A DNA stretch of 38,868 nt from Gammaproteobacteria bacterium (lineage in GTDB: Bacteria; Pseudomonadota; Gammaproteobacteria; Steroidobacterales; GCA-2729495): NCBI GenBank assembly GCA_023383705.1, contig JAHDYM010000002.1, forward strand, positions 1 to 38,868, in the 5' to 3' direction. Below, in pieces: positions 1-8,312 of this stretch. Both the position numbers and the translations under genes were made by a program. The notes beneath the pieces are model-generated. The model was not told the origin of the DNA, did no database searches, and saw nothing but the letters and a program-made list of their open reading frames with translations. Numbering within the stretch: position 1 is the first letter of the stretch; every line of letters begins with the position of its first letter.

Positions 1-2
1 GT

Positions 3-191
3 GGCCCCTCCCGCCTGTGCCGGTGCGGCCTGCTGCTCACCGACCGGGAGCATCAGGTGGAATCAAACGCGGCAGAGAAGGCTTCCCGCACGAGGCGGTC
101 ATGCACAAACTGCCGACAACATGCGATTCCGAAAGCACGATTAAGGGTCGAGAGACCAATCAAGCCGCTGTCGAACACCGCAGGAGGGACC
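3..191 (-). ncRNA. ssrS: 6S RNA
   Basis: 6S RNA binds the sigma-70 RNA polymerase holoenzyme by mimicking an open promoter and damps transcription in stationary phase. The minus strand begins GGUCCCUCCUG and ends CGGGAGGGGCC, which pair as the long closing stem with G-U wobbles. Inside are the family-like segments CUGCGGUGUUCGACAG on the 5' side and GUGCAUGACCGC followed by GGGAAGCCUU on the 3' side. The predicted length of about 189 nt is normal for the family. It lies directly downstream of zapA on the same strand, the conserved position in gammaproteobacteria. The ends are inferred from the closing stem and the upstream TATAAT box and could be off by a few bases. No formylTHF cyclo-ligase gene is visible because the window starts here. 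Confidence 0.88.
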
Positions 192-197
192 GGCTCC

Positions 198-226
198 ATT
201 ATAGACATGGACCCGGGCAAAGAAAT
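198..226 (-). promoter_or_regulatory. 6S RNA promoter
   Basis: A perfect TATAAT hexamer occupies 198-203 on the minus strand, 7 bases before the predicted 6S RNA 5' end at about 191. No good -35 hexamer is seen at 16-18 bases spacing (ATTTCT is the nearest), so the promoter seems to depend mainly on its -10 element. It lies between the zapA stop codon and the RNA, so ssrS can be transcribed separately from zapA. Confidence 0.6.
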
Positions 227-234
227 GTGACGTA

Positions 235-552
235 TCAGAGATCGAGCTGACGCCCGGCCTGCAGTGCGCCCTCGATGCGCTCGCGCATGGCCTGCAGGCG
301 CAGCTTGGCGCTGCCTTCAAGCGACTCGCCCACGTTGCGCGAGCGCAGCAATTCATTGGCCATGTTCAGTGCCGCCATTACGGCGATACGGTCGAGGCCG
401 ATCACCTTGCCGCTGTCGCGGATCTCGCGCATCCGGCTGTTCAGCAACTCGGCCGAGTTCAGCAAGGCAACGCGCTCGCTGGCCGGGCAGGCGATCTGGT
501 ATTCCTTCTCGAGGATCTTGATGTTGACCTGGGTAGGAGTTTCCAGCGTCAT
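235..552 (-). CDS. zapA: Cell division protein ZapA
   Basis: ZapA is a small cytoplasmic protein that bundles FtsZ filaments and stabilises the Z ring. The 105-residue product has the family layout: an N-terminal globular part with the VNIKILEKEYQIACP strand pattern (residues 9-23), then a helix containing VMAALNMANELL (about 58-69), then a C-terminal coiled coil. Length matches the family. The ATG at 552 overlaps the stop of the upstream coiled-coil gene in an ATGA junction, so the two are translationally coupled. It is followed by 6S RNA, the usual neighbour. Both synteny and sequence support the call. Confidence 0.93.
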   Translation of the reverse strand: MTLETPTQVNIKILEKEYQIACPASERVALLNSAELLNSRMREIRDSGKVIGLDRIAVMAALNMANELLRSRNVGESLEGSAKLRLQAMRERIEGALQAGRQLDL

Positions 553-779
553 GATCCGTGCTCCATCGCCTTCAGGCGAACGACGATTGCCTCGACCCGC
601 GACCGGACCTGTTCGTTTTTCTGCAACAGGGTGGCGCGTTCGGCAATCAGCGTGTCCTGCCGCTGGCGCAGGGAACGGTTCTCGTCCTTGAGCTGGTTGG
701 TGATCGATACCAGCTCATCAAGGCGTTTCTCGAGGCGTTCGAGTTCCCGGCTGAAGGTCTTTTCGATGGCATTGCTCAT
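549..779 (-). CDS. Small coiled-coil protein, ZapB-like (TIGR02449 type)
   Basis: The 76-residue product is almost entirely one predicted coiled coil: repeated LERLEKRLDELV, LKDENRSLRQR and LLQKNEQVRSRVEAIVVRLKAME heptads cover residues 12-73. Small proteins of this type are encoded next to zapA in many gammaproteobacteria and resemble ZapB, the coiled-coil partner of ZapA at the division ring. The stop overlaps the zapA start by four bases (ATGA). No Shine-Dalgarno motif precedes the ATG at 779, and a strong promoter sits so close that transcription should begin at about the start codon. A role in Z-ring organisation is inferred from context and shape only. Confidence 0.75.
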   Translation of the reverse strand: MSNAIEKTFSRELERLEKRLDELVSITNQLKDENRSLRQRQDTLIAERATLLQKNEQVRSRVEAIVVRLKAMEHGS

Positions 780-786
780 GGGCCCG

Positions 787-816
787 AATATAGTGTCAGC
801 CTGCTGCCACGGTCAA
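787..816 (-). promoter_or_regulatory. Sigma-70 promoter for the zapB-like/zapA pair
   Basis: On the minus strand TTGACC (811-816) and TATATT (787-792) are separated by 18 bases, a good sigma-70 match. Counting from the -10 box, transcription should start near 780, one base before the ATG at 779. No purine-rich ribosome site is present in CGGGCCC just before the ATG. The messenger is therefore predicted to be leaderless or nearly so. Confidence 0.6.
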
Positions 817-937
817 ATACTGGCCGGTGCAGGCCGGATGCTAGGATAGCCGGGCCTGCCGAAGCTGTTAAAAGAACCGACTATCGGCCCGCCTGTTTCC
901 CTGTTTCAATACCACTGGTTTAACGCCGGACCCAGCC

Positions 938-1546
938 ATGACGGCCAGCAGCGCCCTGTCTTTCGATGCCATAGACGACGCCCTTCAGCGTGTCGGCGCG
1001 GTTACCGCGCCGTCCGAGGCGCATGGCAGCCTGTGCGGCCTGGTCTGTGTGCTGGGCGCCAGTGCGCAATCGTCATGGATCGCGGAAACCCTCGCGACCG
1101 GTGCGCAGTCATTGCTGCCGGATGCGGAAGCGGCCGCACTGCCTGGAAGCGGCGAGGTGGCCGGATTGCTCGCGGCCCTGGCCTCTGCCAGTACCACGGC
1201 GCTGGAGGCCGCCGACATGAGTTTCCAGCCACTGTTGCCGGCGGATGACGCATCGCTCGAGCAGCGCACCGAAGCGCTTGCGGCCTGGTGCCAGGGTTTC
1301 AATTATGGCCTGGCGCTTGCCGTGCGTATCGGTGATGCCGATGCCGCCCTGAAGGGCGAACCAGTCGCCGAGATCGTGCGGGACTTTGCCGAACTGGCCC
1401 AGCTTGGCCATGTGGAAGACGAGATCGAGGGCGAGGGCGAGGTTGCCTGGGCCGAACTGCTCGAGTATGTGCGCGTCAGCGTGCAGCTGGTCTACGAAGA
1501 GCTGGCACCGGTCCGGCAGCGGATCGATTCGGCTGTCCGCCATTGA
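938..1546 (+). CDS. ygfB: YgfB/YecA (UPF0149) family protein
   Basis: The 202-residue product matches the UPF0149 family: N-terminal FDAIDDALQRVGAV and AHGSLCGLVCVLGA (residues 8-38), then WCQGFNYGLAL in the middle and an acidic C-terminal helix with DEIEGEGEVAWAELLEYVRVSVQLVYEEL. Family members are small soluble alpha-helical proteins whose biochemical role is not settled; some affect beta-lactam resistance signalling. It stands directly upstream of pepP (10 bases between), as in E. coli and pseudomonads, and opens the long plus-strand gene run. The family call is firm; the function is not. Confidence 0.88.
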   Translation: MTASSALSFDAIDDALQRVGAVTAPSEAHGSLCGLVCVLGASAQSSWIAETLATGAQSLLPDAEAAALPGSGEVAGLLAALASASTTALEAADMSFQPLLPADDASLEQRTEALAAWCQGFNYGLALAVRIGDADAALKGEPVAEIVRDFAELAQLGHVEDEIEGEGEVAWAELLEYVRVSVQLVYEELAPVRQRIDSAVRH

Positions 1547-1556
1547 ATACCAGGCA

Positions 1557-2870
1557 ATGAACCCCGCCGAATTCAGCCGCCGTCGCCGGCAACTGATGCG
1601 CATGATGGGCAGGGGCGGCGTCGCCATACTTCCCGCTGCGCAACCGCGCATGCGCAACCGCGATGTGCAGTATCCCTACCGGCAGGACAGCGATTTCTAT
1701 TACCTGACCGGCTTCAGCGAACCGGAGGCGGTTGCGGTACTGGCGCCCGGGCGCGAGGGTGGCGAGTACCTGCTCTTCTGCCGCGACCGCAACCCCCTGC
1801 AGGAGACCTGGGACGGGACCCGTGCCGGTCCCGCCAATGCGGTCAGCCAGTTTGGCGCCGACCAGGCCCTGTCCATCGGCAAGATCGACGACATCCTGCC
1901 GAAGATCATCGCCGGCAGTGAACGCATCTATTACACGATGGGCGCACATCCGGAGTTCGACCAGCGCCTGACGGGCTGGCTGTCGGCGCTGGGTTCGCAC
2001 GGCGGCATTTCAGTGACGCATGCGCCGGACCAGTTCATGGCCGTCGATCACTTCCTGCACGACCTGCGCCTGTACAAGAGCCGGGAGGAGCTGGTGGCCA
2101 TGCGCCGGGCCGGACGCATAGCGGTGCAGGCACATCGTCGGGCGATGGGCATCTGCAGGCCGGGGATGTATGAGTACCAGATCGAGGCCGAGTACCTGCA
2201 CGAGTTCCACAGCCAGGGGGGCCGGCCTTCCTACCTGCCCATCGTCGGTTCCGGGCCGAACAGCTGCATCCTCCATTACCATGCGAACAACCGGAAGCTC
2301 GAGGATGGTGACCTGCTGCTGGTCGATGCCGGTTGTGAGTACGACTACTACGCCTCGGATGTGACGCGCACCTGGCCGGTCAACGGGCGTTTCAGTTCCG
2401 AGCAGCGTGCGATCTACCAGGTTGTGCTCGACGCGCACGAGGCTGCCATCGCCGAGGTCCGGCCGGGCAATCCCTGGAACCAGCCGCACGAAGCGGCCGT
2501 GCGTGCAGTGACGCAGGGGCTGAAGCAGCTGGGCCTGCTGGAGGGCAGCCTGGCGGAGTTGCTCAGGACGCGTGCCTACCAGCGGTTTTTCATGCACCGT
2601 ACCGGACACTGGCTGGGCATGGACGTGCACGATGTCGGTGACTACCGGATCGTCGACGAGTGGCGTGTTCTCGAGCCGGGCATGACGCTGACCGTCGAGC
2701 CCGGCATCTATGTTCCAGCCGGCAGCCGCGGTGTCGCGAAGCACTGGTGGAATATAGGTGTCCGGATTGAGGATGATGTGCTGGTGACCAGGGACGGTTG
2801 CGAGGTCATGACCCGTGAGCTGCCGGTGGACCCGGACACGATCGAGGCGATGGTCGGCACGGCGTCATGA
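1557..2870 (+). CDS. pepP: Xaa-Pro aminopeptidase P
   Basis: A cytoplasmic metallopeptidase that removes an N-terminal residue preceding proline. The 437-residue product has the N-terminal creatinase-like domain (about 1-170) and the C-terminal pita-bread catalytic domain. The five dinuclear-metal ligands are all visible: Asp257 and Asp268 (in DAGCEYDYYASD), His351 (HRTGHWLG), Glu381 (EPGIYV) and Glu405 (GVRIEDD). Their spacing matches the E. coli enzyme. The ATG at 1557 is chosen because it starts MNPAEFSRRRRQL, the usual family start; an open frame continues upstream but only inside ygfB. In E. coli ubiH and ubiI follow; here they do not. Confidence 0.95.
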   Translation: MNPAEFSRRRRQLMRMMGRGGVAILPAAQPRMRNRDVQYPYRQDSDFYYLTGFSEPEAVAVLAPGREGGEYLLFCRDRNPLQETWDGTRAGPANAVSQFGADQALSIGKIDDILPKIIAGSERIYYTMGAHPEFDQRLTGWLSALGSHGGISVTHAPDQFMAVDHFLHDLRLYKSREELVAMRRAGRIAVQAHRRAMGICRPGMYEYQIEAEYLHEFHSQGGRPSYLPIVGSGPNSCILHYHANNRKLEDGDLLLVDAGCEYDYYASDVTRTWPVNGRFSSEQRAIYQVVLDAHEAAIAEVRPGNPWNQPHEAAVRAVTQGLKQLGLLEGSLAELLRTRAYQRFFMHRTGHWLGMDVHDVGDYRIVDEWRVLEPGMTLTVEPGIYVPAGSRGVAKHWWNIGVRIEDDVLVTRDGCEVMTRELPVDPDTIEAMVGTAS

Positions 2871-2888
2871 TGAACGGACAGGAGCCTT

Positions 2889-4421
2889 ATGAAAGCCTAT
2901 AAAGTCTGGGTGCTTGCGCTGGCCCTGTTCCTGGTCGGCGGCGCATTGTTCCTCTACAAGTGGCAGGGGCTCGGTTATCCGCTGCTGCCCGAGGAGGAGA
3001 CGCGCATCTGGACGGTCGAGGCGACGCTCAAGTTCGATGCCGGTCCGGCACCGGTGCCCGCGAAGGTCACGCTGCATGTGCCGGCGTTGACGCCGGGCTT
3101 TGCGATCCTCGACGAGAATTTCGTCTCGCGCGGTTTTGGCTTCACGACGCGCTACGTGAGTGGCGGGCGCCAGGTGCAATGGGCCGTACGCCGGATCAAG
3201 GGCGAGCAGACGCTCTATTACCGGGCCACGATCTACAAGGATCCGTTGCAGGCCGAGAACGACTCCACGCCGCCCTTCCCCACCCCGCCGAAGCTGAAGC
3301 CGGCCGACAGCCTGGCCCTGCAGCAGCTGCTCGGGCAGATACAGGGCCAGTCGGCGGATCCGGCTTCATTTACCGTCGAGTTGCTCAAGCGACTGGCCAA
3401 TCCGGGCACCGACCAGAACGTGCAGATGCTGCTGGGTTCGCAGGCCGGTACGACTTCGCGTGCGCTCACGGCGATAACGGTGCTCGCGGCGGCACAGATT
3501 CCGGCCCGGCTGCTGCGCGGGGTCTACCTGACCGATCGCGAGAGGCAGGCACGCCTGCTGCCCTGGCTGGAGGTGCACGATGGCGAGCGCTGGATCTATT
3601 TCGATCCGGCTACCGGCGCCCAGGGCCTGCCGGAGAACTTCCTGGTCTGGTGGCGTGGTTCCGAGCCGCTGTATACCCGCGATGGTGGCGGTGACACCGA
3701 AGTGCAGTTCTCGGTACAGCGGAACGAGGTCGATCCGGTGCTGGTGGCCGGGCGCAGGGCGGCGGCCTGGCAGTCACGGATCCCCGACTTTTCCATGTTT
3801 TCACTGCCGATCCAGACCCAGGCGGTCTATGGCGTGCTGCTGATGATCCCGCTCGGGGCACTGCTGGTCGTGATCCTGCGCAACGTCGTCGGCATCAAGA
3901 CCTTCGGAACCTTCATGCCGGTGCTGGTCGCACTGTCCTTTCGCGAGACCGAGGTCCTGGCCGGAGTCATCCTGTTCTCGCTGGTGGTCGCACTGGGCCT
4001 GCTGTTCCGTTTTTTCATGGAGCATTTGCGCCTGCTGCTGGTGCCGCGGCTGGCCTCGGTACTGATCATCGTGGTGCTGCTGATGGCGCTGATCAGCATC
4101 GTCGGGCACCAGCTCGGACTGGACATGGGCCTGTCGGTCGGACTGTTCCCGATGGTCATCCTGACCATGACCATCGAGCGCATGTCGATCGTCTGGGAAG
4201 AGCGTGGTCCCACCGAGGCGATCCAGCAGGGCCTGGGCAGTCTGCTGGTCGCCGCGTTGTGTTTCAGCGTGATGGATCTCGCCATTTCCAAGCACCTGTT
4301 CTTTGTCTTCCCCGAGCTGCTGCTGTGGCTGCTGGCCATCACCCTGTTGCTCGGCCGCTACAGCGGCTACCGGTTGCTCGAACTGGTGCGCTTCAAGTCG
4401 CTGGCGGATTCGACGCCCTGA
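2889..4421 (+). CDS. Inactive transglutaminase fused to 7TM (UUP1 family)
   Basis: The 510-residue product has an N-terminal membrane anchor (about residues 6-24), a periplasmic part, and about seven hydrophobic helices between 310 and 500. The periplasmic part contains a transglutaminase-like core: IPARLLRGVYL, then LLPWLEVHDGERWIYFDPATG at about 200-240. In active transglutaminases the strand before W-EV begins with histidine and a cysteine starts the preceding helix; here both are replaced, so the fold looks catalytically dead. This matches the inactive transglutaminase/7TM family, which is genetically tied to a RimK-related ATP-grasp protein. That partner follows with a one-base overlap (TGATG). 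A role in a peptide-tagging or envelope system is proposed for such pairs but not established. Confidence 0.85.
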   Translation: MKAYKVWVLALALFLVGGALFLYKWQGLGYPLLPEEETRIWTVEATLKFDAGPAPVPAKVTLHVPALTPGFAILDENFVSRGFGFTTRYVSGGRQVQWAVRRIKGEQTLYYRATIYKDPLQAENDSTPPFPTPPKLKPADSLALQQLLGQIQGQSADPASFTVELLKRLANPGTDQNVQMLLGSQAGTTSRALTAITVLAAAQIPARLLRGVYLTDRERQARLLPWLEVHDGERWIYFDPATGAQGLPENFLVWWRGSEPLYTRDGGGDTEVQFSVQRNEVDPVLVAGRRAAAWQSRIPDFSMFSLPIQTQAVYGVLLMIPLGALLVVILRNVVGIKTFGTFMPVLVALSFRETEVLAGVILFSLVVALGLLFRFFMEHLRLLLVPRLASVLIIVVLLMALISIVGHQLGLDMGLSVGLFPMVILTMTIERMSIVWEERGPTEAIQQGLGSLLVAALCFSVMDLAISKHLFFVFPELLLWLLAITLLLGRYSGYRLLELVRFKSLADSTP

Positions 4422-5377
4422 TGTTTGGCCTGGCAAGAAAACTGTCGGCCAATGGCGTGCTGGGCATCAATGCGCGCAACTGCCAGTACATCCTGCGACA
4501 CAATCCGCGTCGCCTGTACCCGCTGGTCGATGACAAGCTGGCCACCAAGCGTCTGGCGATCGCCGCTGGCCTCCCGGTACCGGATCTTTATGGCGTCATC
4601 GCCAGCCACCGCGATGTCCGTGAACTGCCGAAACTGGTGGCCGGGCACCGTGACTTCGTCATCAAGCCGGCGCATGGCTCCGGGGGTGACGGGATCCTGG
4701 TGGTTTCAGCCCGCGTCAAGGATGGCTCTGCATACCGGCTGGTCGATGGCACGATAATGGACGGCGATGACATGCGCCATCACCTGTCGAACATCATCAG
4801 TGGCCAGTACAGCCTCGGCGGACACCGTGATGTCGCGCTGCTGGAGTACTGCGTGAAGTTCGATCCGATTTTCAGCGAGTGCGCCTATCGCGGGATTCCC
4901 GATATCCGTGTCATCGTGTTCCGTGGTTACCCGGTGATGGCCATGCTGCGACTGCCTACCCGCAAGTCGCACGGCAAGGCCAATCTGCACCAGGGTGCGG
5001 TGGGTGCCGGCCTCGATCTCGCCACCGGCGAGACCACCAGCGCGATCATCGGCAATTCCGTGATCACCGAGCACCCGGATACCGGTGCCGCCATCGCCGG
5101 GCGGCAGATTCCACGCTGGCAGTATCTGCTGGATTTCGCCGCGCGCTGCCATGAGCTGACCGGCCTCGGTTACCTGGGCGTGGACATCGTGCTCGACCGC
5201 GACAAGGGACCGATGCTGCTCGAACTCAACGTCCGGCCCGGTCTCAACATACAGATCGCCAACCGCTGCGGATTGCGTGACCGGCTCAGGGTCATCGAAG
5301 CGCGGCCGGCCGGCGCCCCCGTGGAGGAACGCGTGGCATTCTCCATGCACTCCCTGCTGAAACCTGCAACGCATTGA
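4421..5377 (+). CDS. ATP-grasp protein, alpha-L-glutamate ligase-related
   Basis: The 318-residue product is an ATP-grasp ligase related to RimK. Visible motifs are DKLATKRLAIAAGLPVP (about 38-54), the phosphate-binding loop DFVIKPAHGSGGDGILVV (about 78-95) and the C-terminal metal site GYLGVDIVLDRDKGPMLLELNVRPG. It probably ligates an amino acid to an unknown acceptor. The ATG at 4421 overlaps the stop of the membrane gene by one base, so the two are co-translated; a longer open frame exists but lies inside that gene. Such pairs often have a retropepsin-like protease as a third partner, which I do not see in this window. Confidence 0.85.
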   Translation: MFGLARKLSANGVLGINARNCQYILRHNPRRLYPLVDDKLATKRLAIAAGLPVPDLYGVIASHRDVRELPKLVAGHRDFVIKPAHGSGGDGILVVSARVKDGSAYRLVDGTIMDGDDMRHHLSNIISGQYSLGGHRDVALLEYCVKFDPIFSECAYRGIPDIRVIVFRGYPVMAMLRLPTRKSHGKANLHQGAVGAGLDLATGETTSAIIGNSVITEHPDTGAAIAGRQIPRWQYLLDFAARCHELTGLGYLGVDIVLDRDKGPMLLELNVRPGLNIQIANRCGLRDRLRVIEARPAGAPVEERVAFSMHSLLKPATH

Positions 5378-5391
5378 TGAGGGCAGTACCG

Positions 5392-6495
5392 ATGGCACAT
5401 CAAACCCCGCTGTATGCCGACCATGTTGCCAATGACGCCCGGATTGTCGAATTCGGCGGTTGGGACATGCCCCTTCAGTACGCATCTGCACTCGCCGAGC
5501 ATCATGCCGTTCGCCGGTCATGCGGCATCTTCGATGTCTCGCACATGACGGTGGTGGACCTGTCCGGGCCGGACAGCCTGCGTTTCCTCATGCGGCTGCT
5601 GGCCAATGATCCGGGCAAGCTGAAGATGGCCGGGCAGGGGCTCTACAGCTGCATGCTCAATGACGCAGGCGGTGTGGTCGACGACCTGATCGTCTACCGG
5701 CTGGGTGACAATCTCTACCGGATCATCATCAATGCCGCCACGCGTGTCCAGGACCTTGGCTGGATGGCCCGGGTGGCAGATCGCGATGACGTCGTGATCC
5801 GGCATCGTGACGATTTCCTGATGATTGCGGTGCAGGGTCCCGCAGCCCGTCAACTTGCAGCGCCCCTGCTGGCCGCGGAGTTGCAGGCGCCCGCGCTTGC
5901 GCTGCGTCCGTTTGAATGTGTCCGCCACGATCATGTGTTCGTGGCCCGCACCGGTTACACCGGCGAGGATGGTTTTGAAATCGTGCTGCCGATCGAGCCC
6001 GGGATCGCGCTGTGGCGGGCGCTGGCTGCGGCCGGTGCGGTGCGTTGTGGCCTGGGTGCGCGGGATACGCTGCGCCTGGAGGCCGCGCTGAACCTCTACG
6101 GCCAGGACATGGACGCCGGCACCTCGCCACTGGTTTCCGGGCTGGCCTGGACGGTCGCCTTCGAGCCGGCCGACCGGGAGTTCCGTGGCCGTGCGGCACT
6201 GGAAAAGCAGATCGCCGATGGCGTCACCGAAAAGCTCACCGGGCTGGTGCTCGAGGATCGCGGTATCATGCGACATGGCCAGCGGGTGATAACCGCCGCT
6301 GGCGAAGGCAGCATCACCAGCGGCGGGTTTTCGCCGACCATGGAGCGTTCGATTGCGCTGGCCCGCTTGCCGGTGGCTGCGACCGGTTCCTGCGAGGTCG
6401 ATATCCGTGGTGTGCTGCGCAAGGCGCGGATCGTCAAACCACCGTTCGTGCGCCACGGGCGCGTGCTGGTGGCTGACGCCCCGGTTGGGAAATAG
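5392..6495 (+). CDS. gcvT: Aminomethyltransferase, glycine cleavage T protein
   Basis: The T protein takes the aminomethyl group from lipoyl-GcvH and makes methylene-tetrahydrofolate and ammonia. The 367-residue product begins MAHQTPLYADHV, very close to the E. coli start, and carries FDVSHMTVVDLSG, YSCMLNDAGGVVDDLIVYR and YTGEDGFEIVLP, typical of the family. The ATG at 5392 is preferred over TTG 5374 and ATG 5377 because GAGGG stands 8 bases before it and the protein then starts like its homologues. Using ATG 5377 instead would create a one-base overlap with the ATP-grasp gene. No glycine riboswitch is seen upstream. Confidence 0.95.
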   Translation: MAHQTPLYADHVANDARIVEFGGWDMPLQYASALAEHHAVRRSCGIFDVSHMTVVDLSGPDSLRFLMRLLANDPGKLKMAGQGLYSCMLNDAGGVVDDLIVYRLGDNLYRIIINAATRVQDLGWMARVADRDDVVIRHRDDFLMIAVQGPAARQLAAPLLAAELQAPALALRPFECVRHDHVFVARTGYTGEDGFEIVLPIEPGIALWRALAAAGAVRCGLGARDTLRLEAALNLYGQDMDAGTSPLVSGLAWTVAFEPADREFRGRAALEKQIADGVTEKLTGLVLEDRGIMRHGQRVITAAGEGSITSGGFSPTMERSIALARLPVAATGSCEVDIRGVLRKARIVKPPFVRHGRVLVADAPVGK

Positions 6496-6516
6496 TTTCA
6501 GTAAACGGATACAGAC

Positions 6517-6909
6517 ATGACTCAGGTACCGCAAAACCTCAAATACACCGACGATCATGAATGGGTCCGGGCCGAGGCCGATGGTTCGGTCGTCGTCGGT
6601 ATCACCGACCACGCCCAGCATGCGCTCGGTGAACTCGTTTATGTCGAGCTGCCGGATGCCGGCCGGAAAGTGGCGCGTGGCGATGCGATGGCCGTGGTGG
6701 AGTCCACCAAGGCGGCCTCGGACGTGTACGCGCCGCTGGCAGGGGAGGTCATCGAGGGCAACCCGGCACTGGCCAGCCAGCCGGAGCTCGTGAACACCGA
6801 TCCCTACGGCGAGGGCTGGCTGCTGAGGCTGCGCCCTGATGATGCGGCCGCCCTTGCCGGACTCAAGGACAGTGCGGCCTACTCGCAGCTGCTGGCTGCA
6901 GAGGGCTGA
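6517..6909 (+). CDS. gcvH: Glycine cleavage H protein
   Basis: GcvH is the lipoyl-carrying shuttle between the P, T and L proteins. The 130-residue product has the typical YTDDHEWVR opening, [19 protein letters not shown], and the lipoylation site [13 protein letters not shown] with Lys65 as the predicted attachment residue. Length is normal. It lies 21 bases after gcvT and 38 bases before gcvPA, in the standard T-H-P order. Lipoylation enzymes and the L protein are not encoded in this window. Confidence 0.96.
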   Translation: MTQVPQNLKYTDDHEWVRAEADGSVVVGITDHAQHALGELVYVELPDAGRKVARGDAMAVVESTKAASDVYAPLAGEVIEGNPALASQPELVNTDPYGEGWLLRLRPDDAAALAGLKDSAAYSQLLAAEG

Positions 6910-6947
6910 GCCAGCCTCCAAACGACTGCCAATCCACGGGAAGCGAC

Positions 6948-8312
6948 GTGCCATTCATTCCACATACGGACGACGATCTCGCGGCGATGCTGCAGACGAT
7001 CGGCGTTGCCGACATCGATGCCCTGTTCGACGAGATCCCGGCGGCGCTGCGCGTGGGCGGCCTGCCCGCCGTGCCGCCCGGCATGTCCGAAGCGGCTGTA
7101 GTGCGGCTGATGCGCGCACGCGCGGCACGCAATGTCGACAGCCTGTGTTTTCTGGGTGCCGGCGCCTACGAGCACCATATTCCGGCCGCTGTATGGGAGC
7201 TCGCCACGCGTGGCGAGTTCTATTCGGCCTATACGCCGTACCAGGCCGAGGCCAGCCAGGGCACCCTGCAGCTCATCTACGAGTACCAGTCGATGCTGGC
7301 CGGGCTGGTCGATCTCGATGTTTCCAATGCCTCGCTGTATGACGGCGCAACCGCCTTTGCCGAAGCCTGCCTGATGGCGGTGCGCGCCAGCCGCAACCGC
7401 AACTCGCGGCGGGTGCTGGTGGCCCGTTACCTGCATCCGCTCTGGCGCAAGGCTGCGGAGACGCTGCTCAGGGGCCAGGCTGTCGAACTGGTCGAGTTGC
7501 CGTCGTCGGGCGGTCGCACGGACATGCAGGCGCTGGCCGCACTTGATGCGCAGGACTTCGCCGCCGTGTGCCTGCCCTGGCCGAATTTCCTCGGCGGCCT
7601 CGAGCCGGTCGATGAGCTGACCGACTGGGCGCACGGTCGCAACATGCTGGTGATCGCCGTCTGCAATCCGGTTGCCATCGGGCTCCTCAAGCCACCGGGC
7701 AAGTGGGGCGCGCAGGGCGCGGACATCGCCTGCGGCGAGGGACAACCGCTCGGGATCCCGCTGTCCTCGGGCGGTCCCTACTTCGGTTTCATGGCCTGCC
7801 GCCAGGCGCTGGTCCGGCAGATGCCGGGCCGGATCGTCGGCCAGACGCTGGATATCGAAGGGCGGCGCGGTTTCACGCTCACCCTGCAGGCGCGTGAGCA
7901 GCACATCCGGCGCTCGAAGGCGACCTCCAACATCTGCACGAACCAGGGCCTGATGGTGACGGCTGCCACCATCCACCTGTGCCTGCTCGGCAGTGAAGGC
8001 CTGCGGCGCGTGGCCGCGCAATGCCATACCAATACCCGCGCGCTGGTCGCTGCGCTGACCAGCCTCCCCGGCGTGGACCTGCAGTTTTCGCCGTATTTCC
8101 ACGAGGCGGTGCTGACACTGCCGCAGCCGGTCGCACCGGTACTGGCCAGGCTGGCTGCCGCCGGCATTCTCGGCGGTCATGACCTGCAAGCCGACTTCCC
8201 CGAACTTGGCCACGCCTTGCTGGTGTGTGCCACCGAGCTGCGCACCGCGGAAGACATCGAGACCTACCGGCAGGCAATGGCCGGTGCACTGGGAATGGCG
8301 GTGGCCACATGA
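6948..8312 (+). CDS. gcvPA: Glycine decarboxylase subunit 1 (P protein, N-terminal half)
   Basis: The 454-residue product corresponds to the N-terminal half of the P protein, which forms a heterodimeric glycine decarboxylase with gcvPB. It starts [15 protein letters not shown] and contains [34 protein letters not shown] and [10 protein letters not shown], all typical of this subunit. The PLP-binding lysine is in the other subunit. The start is GTG at 6948, supported by a GGGAAG element about 8 bases upstream. The stop overlaps the gcvPB start in an ATGA junction, fitting the 1:1 need for both chains. E. coli has both halves in one polypeptide. Confidence 0.95.
   Translation: MPFIPHTDDDLAAMLQTIGVADIDALFDEIPAALRVGGLPAVPPGMSEAAVVRLMRARAARNVDSLCFLGAGAYEHHIPAAVWELATRGEFYSAYTPYQAEASQGTLQLIYEYQSMLAGLVDLDVSNASLYDGATAFAEACLMAVRASRNRNSRRVLVARYLHPLWRKAAETLLRGQAVELVELPSSGGRTDMQALAALDAQDFAAVCLPWPNFLGGLEPVDELTDWAHGRNMLVIAVCNPVAIGLLKPPGKWGAQGADIACGEGQPLGIPLSSGGPYFGFMACRQALVRQMPGRIVGQTLDIEGRRGFTLTLQAREQHIRRSKATSNICTNQGLMVTAATIHLCLLGSEGLRRVAAQCHTNTRALVAALTSLPGVDLQFSPYFHEAVLTLPQPVAPVLARLAAAGILGGHDLQADFPELGHALLVCATELRTAEDIETYRQAMAGALGMAVAT

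Noticed and set aside
5378..5391. Glycine riboswitch before gcvT
   Set aside because: gcvT directly abuts the ATP-grasp gene, leaving no room for a leader; no riboswitch-like fold was seen further upstream near 800-937.
8225..8308. Longer N-terminus for gcvPB
   Set aside because: It lies within the gcvPA coding region in another frame; the ATGA junction at 8309 is the expected coupled start.
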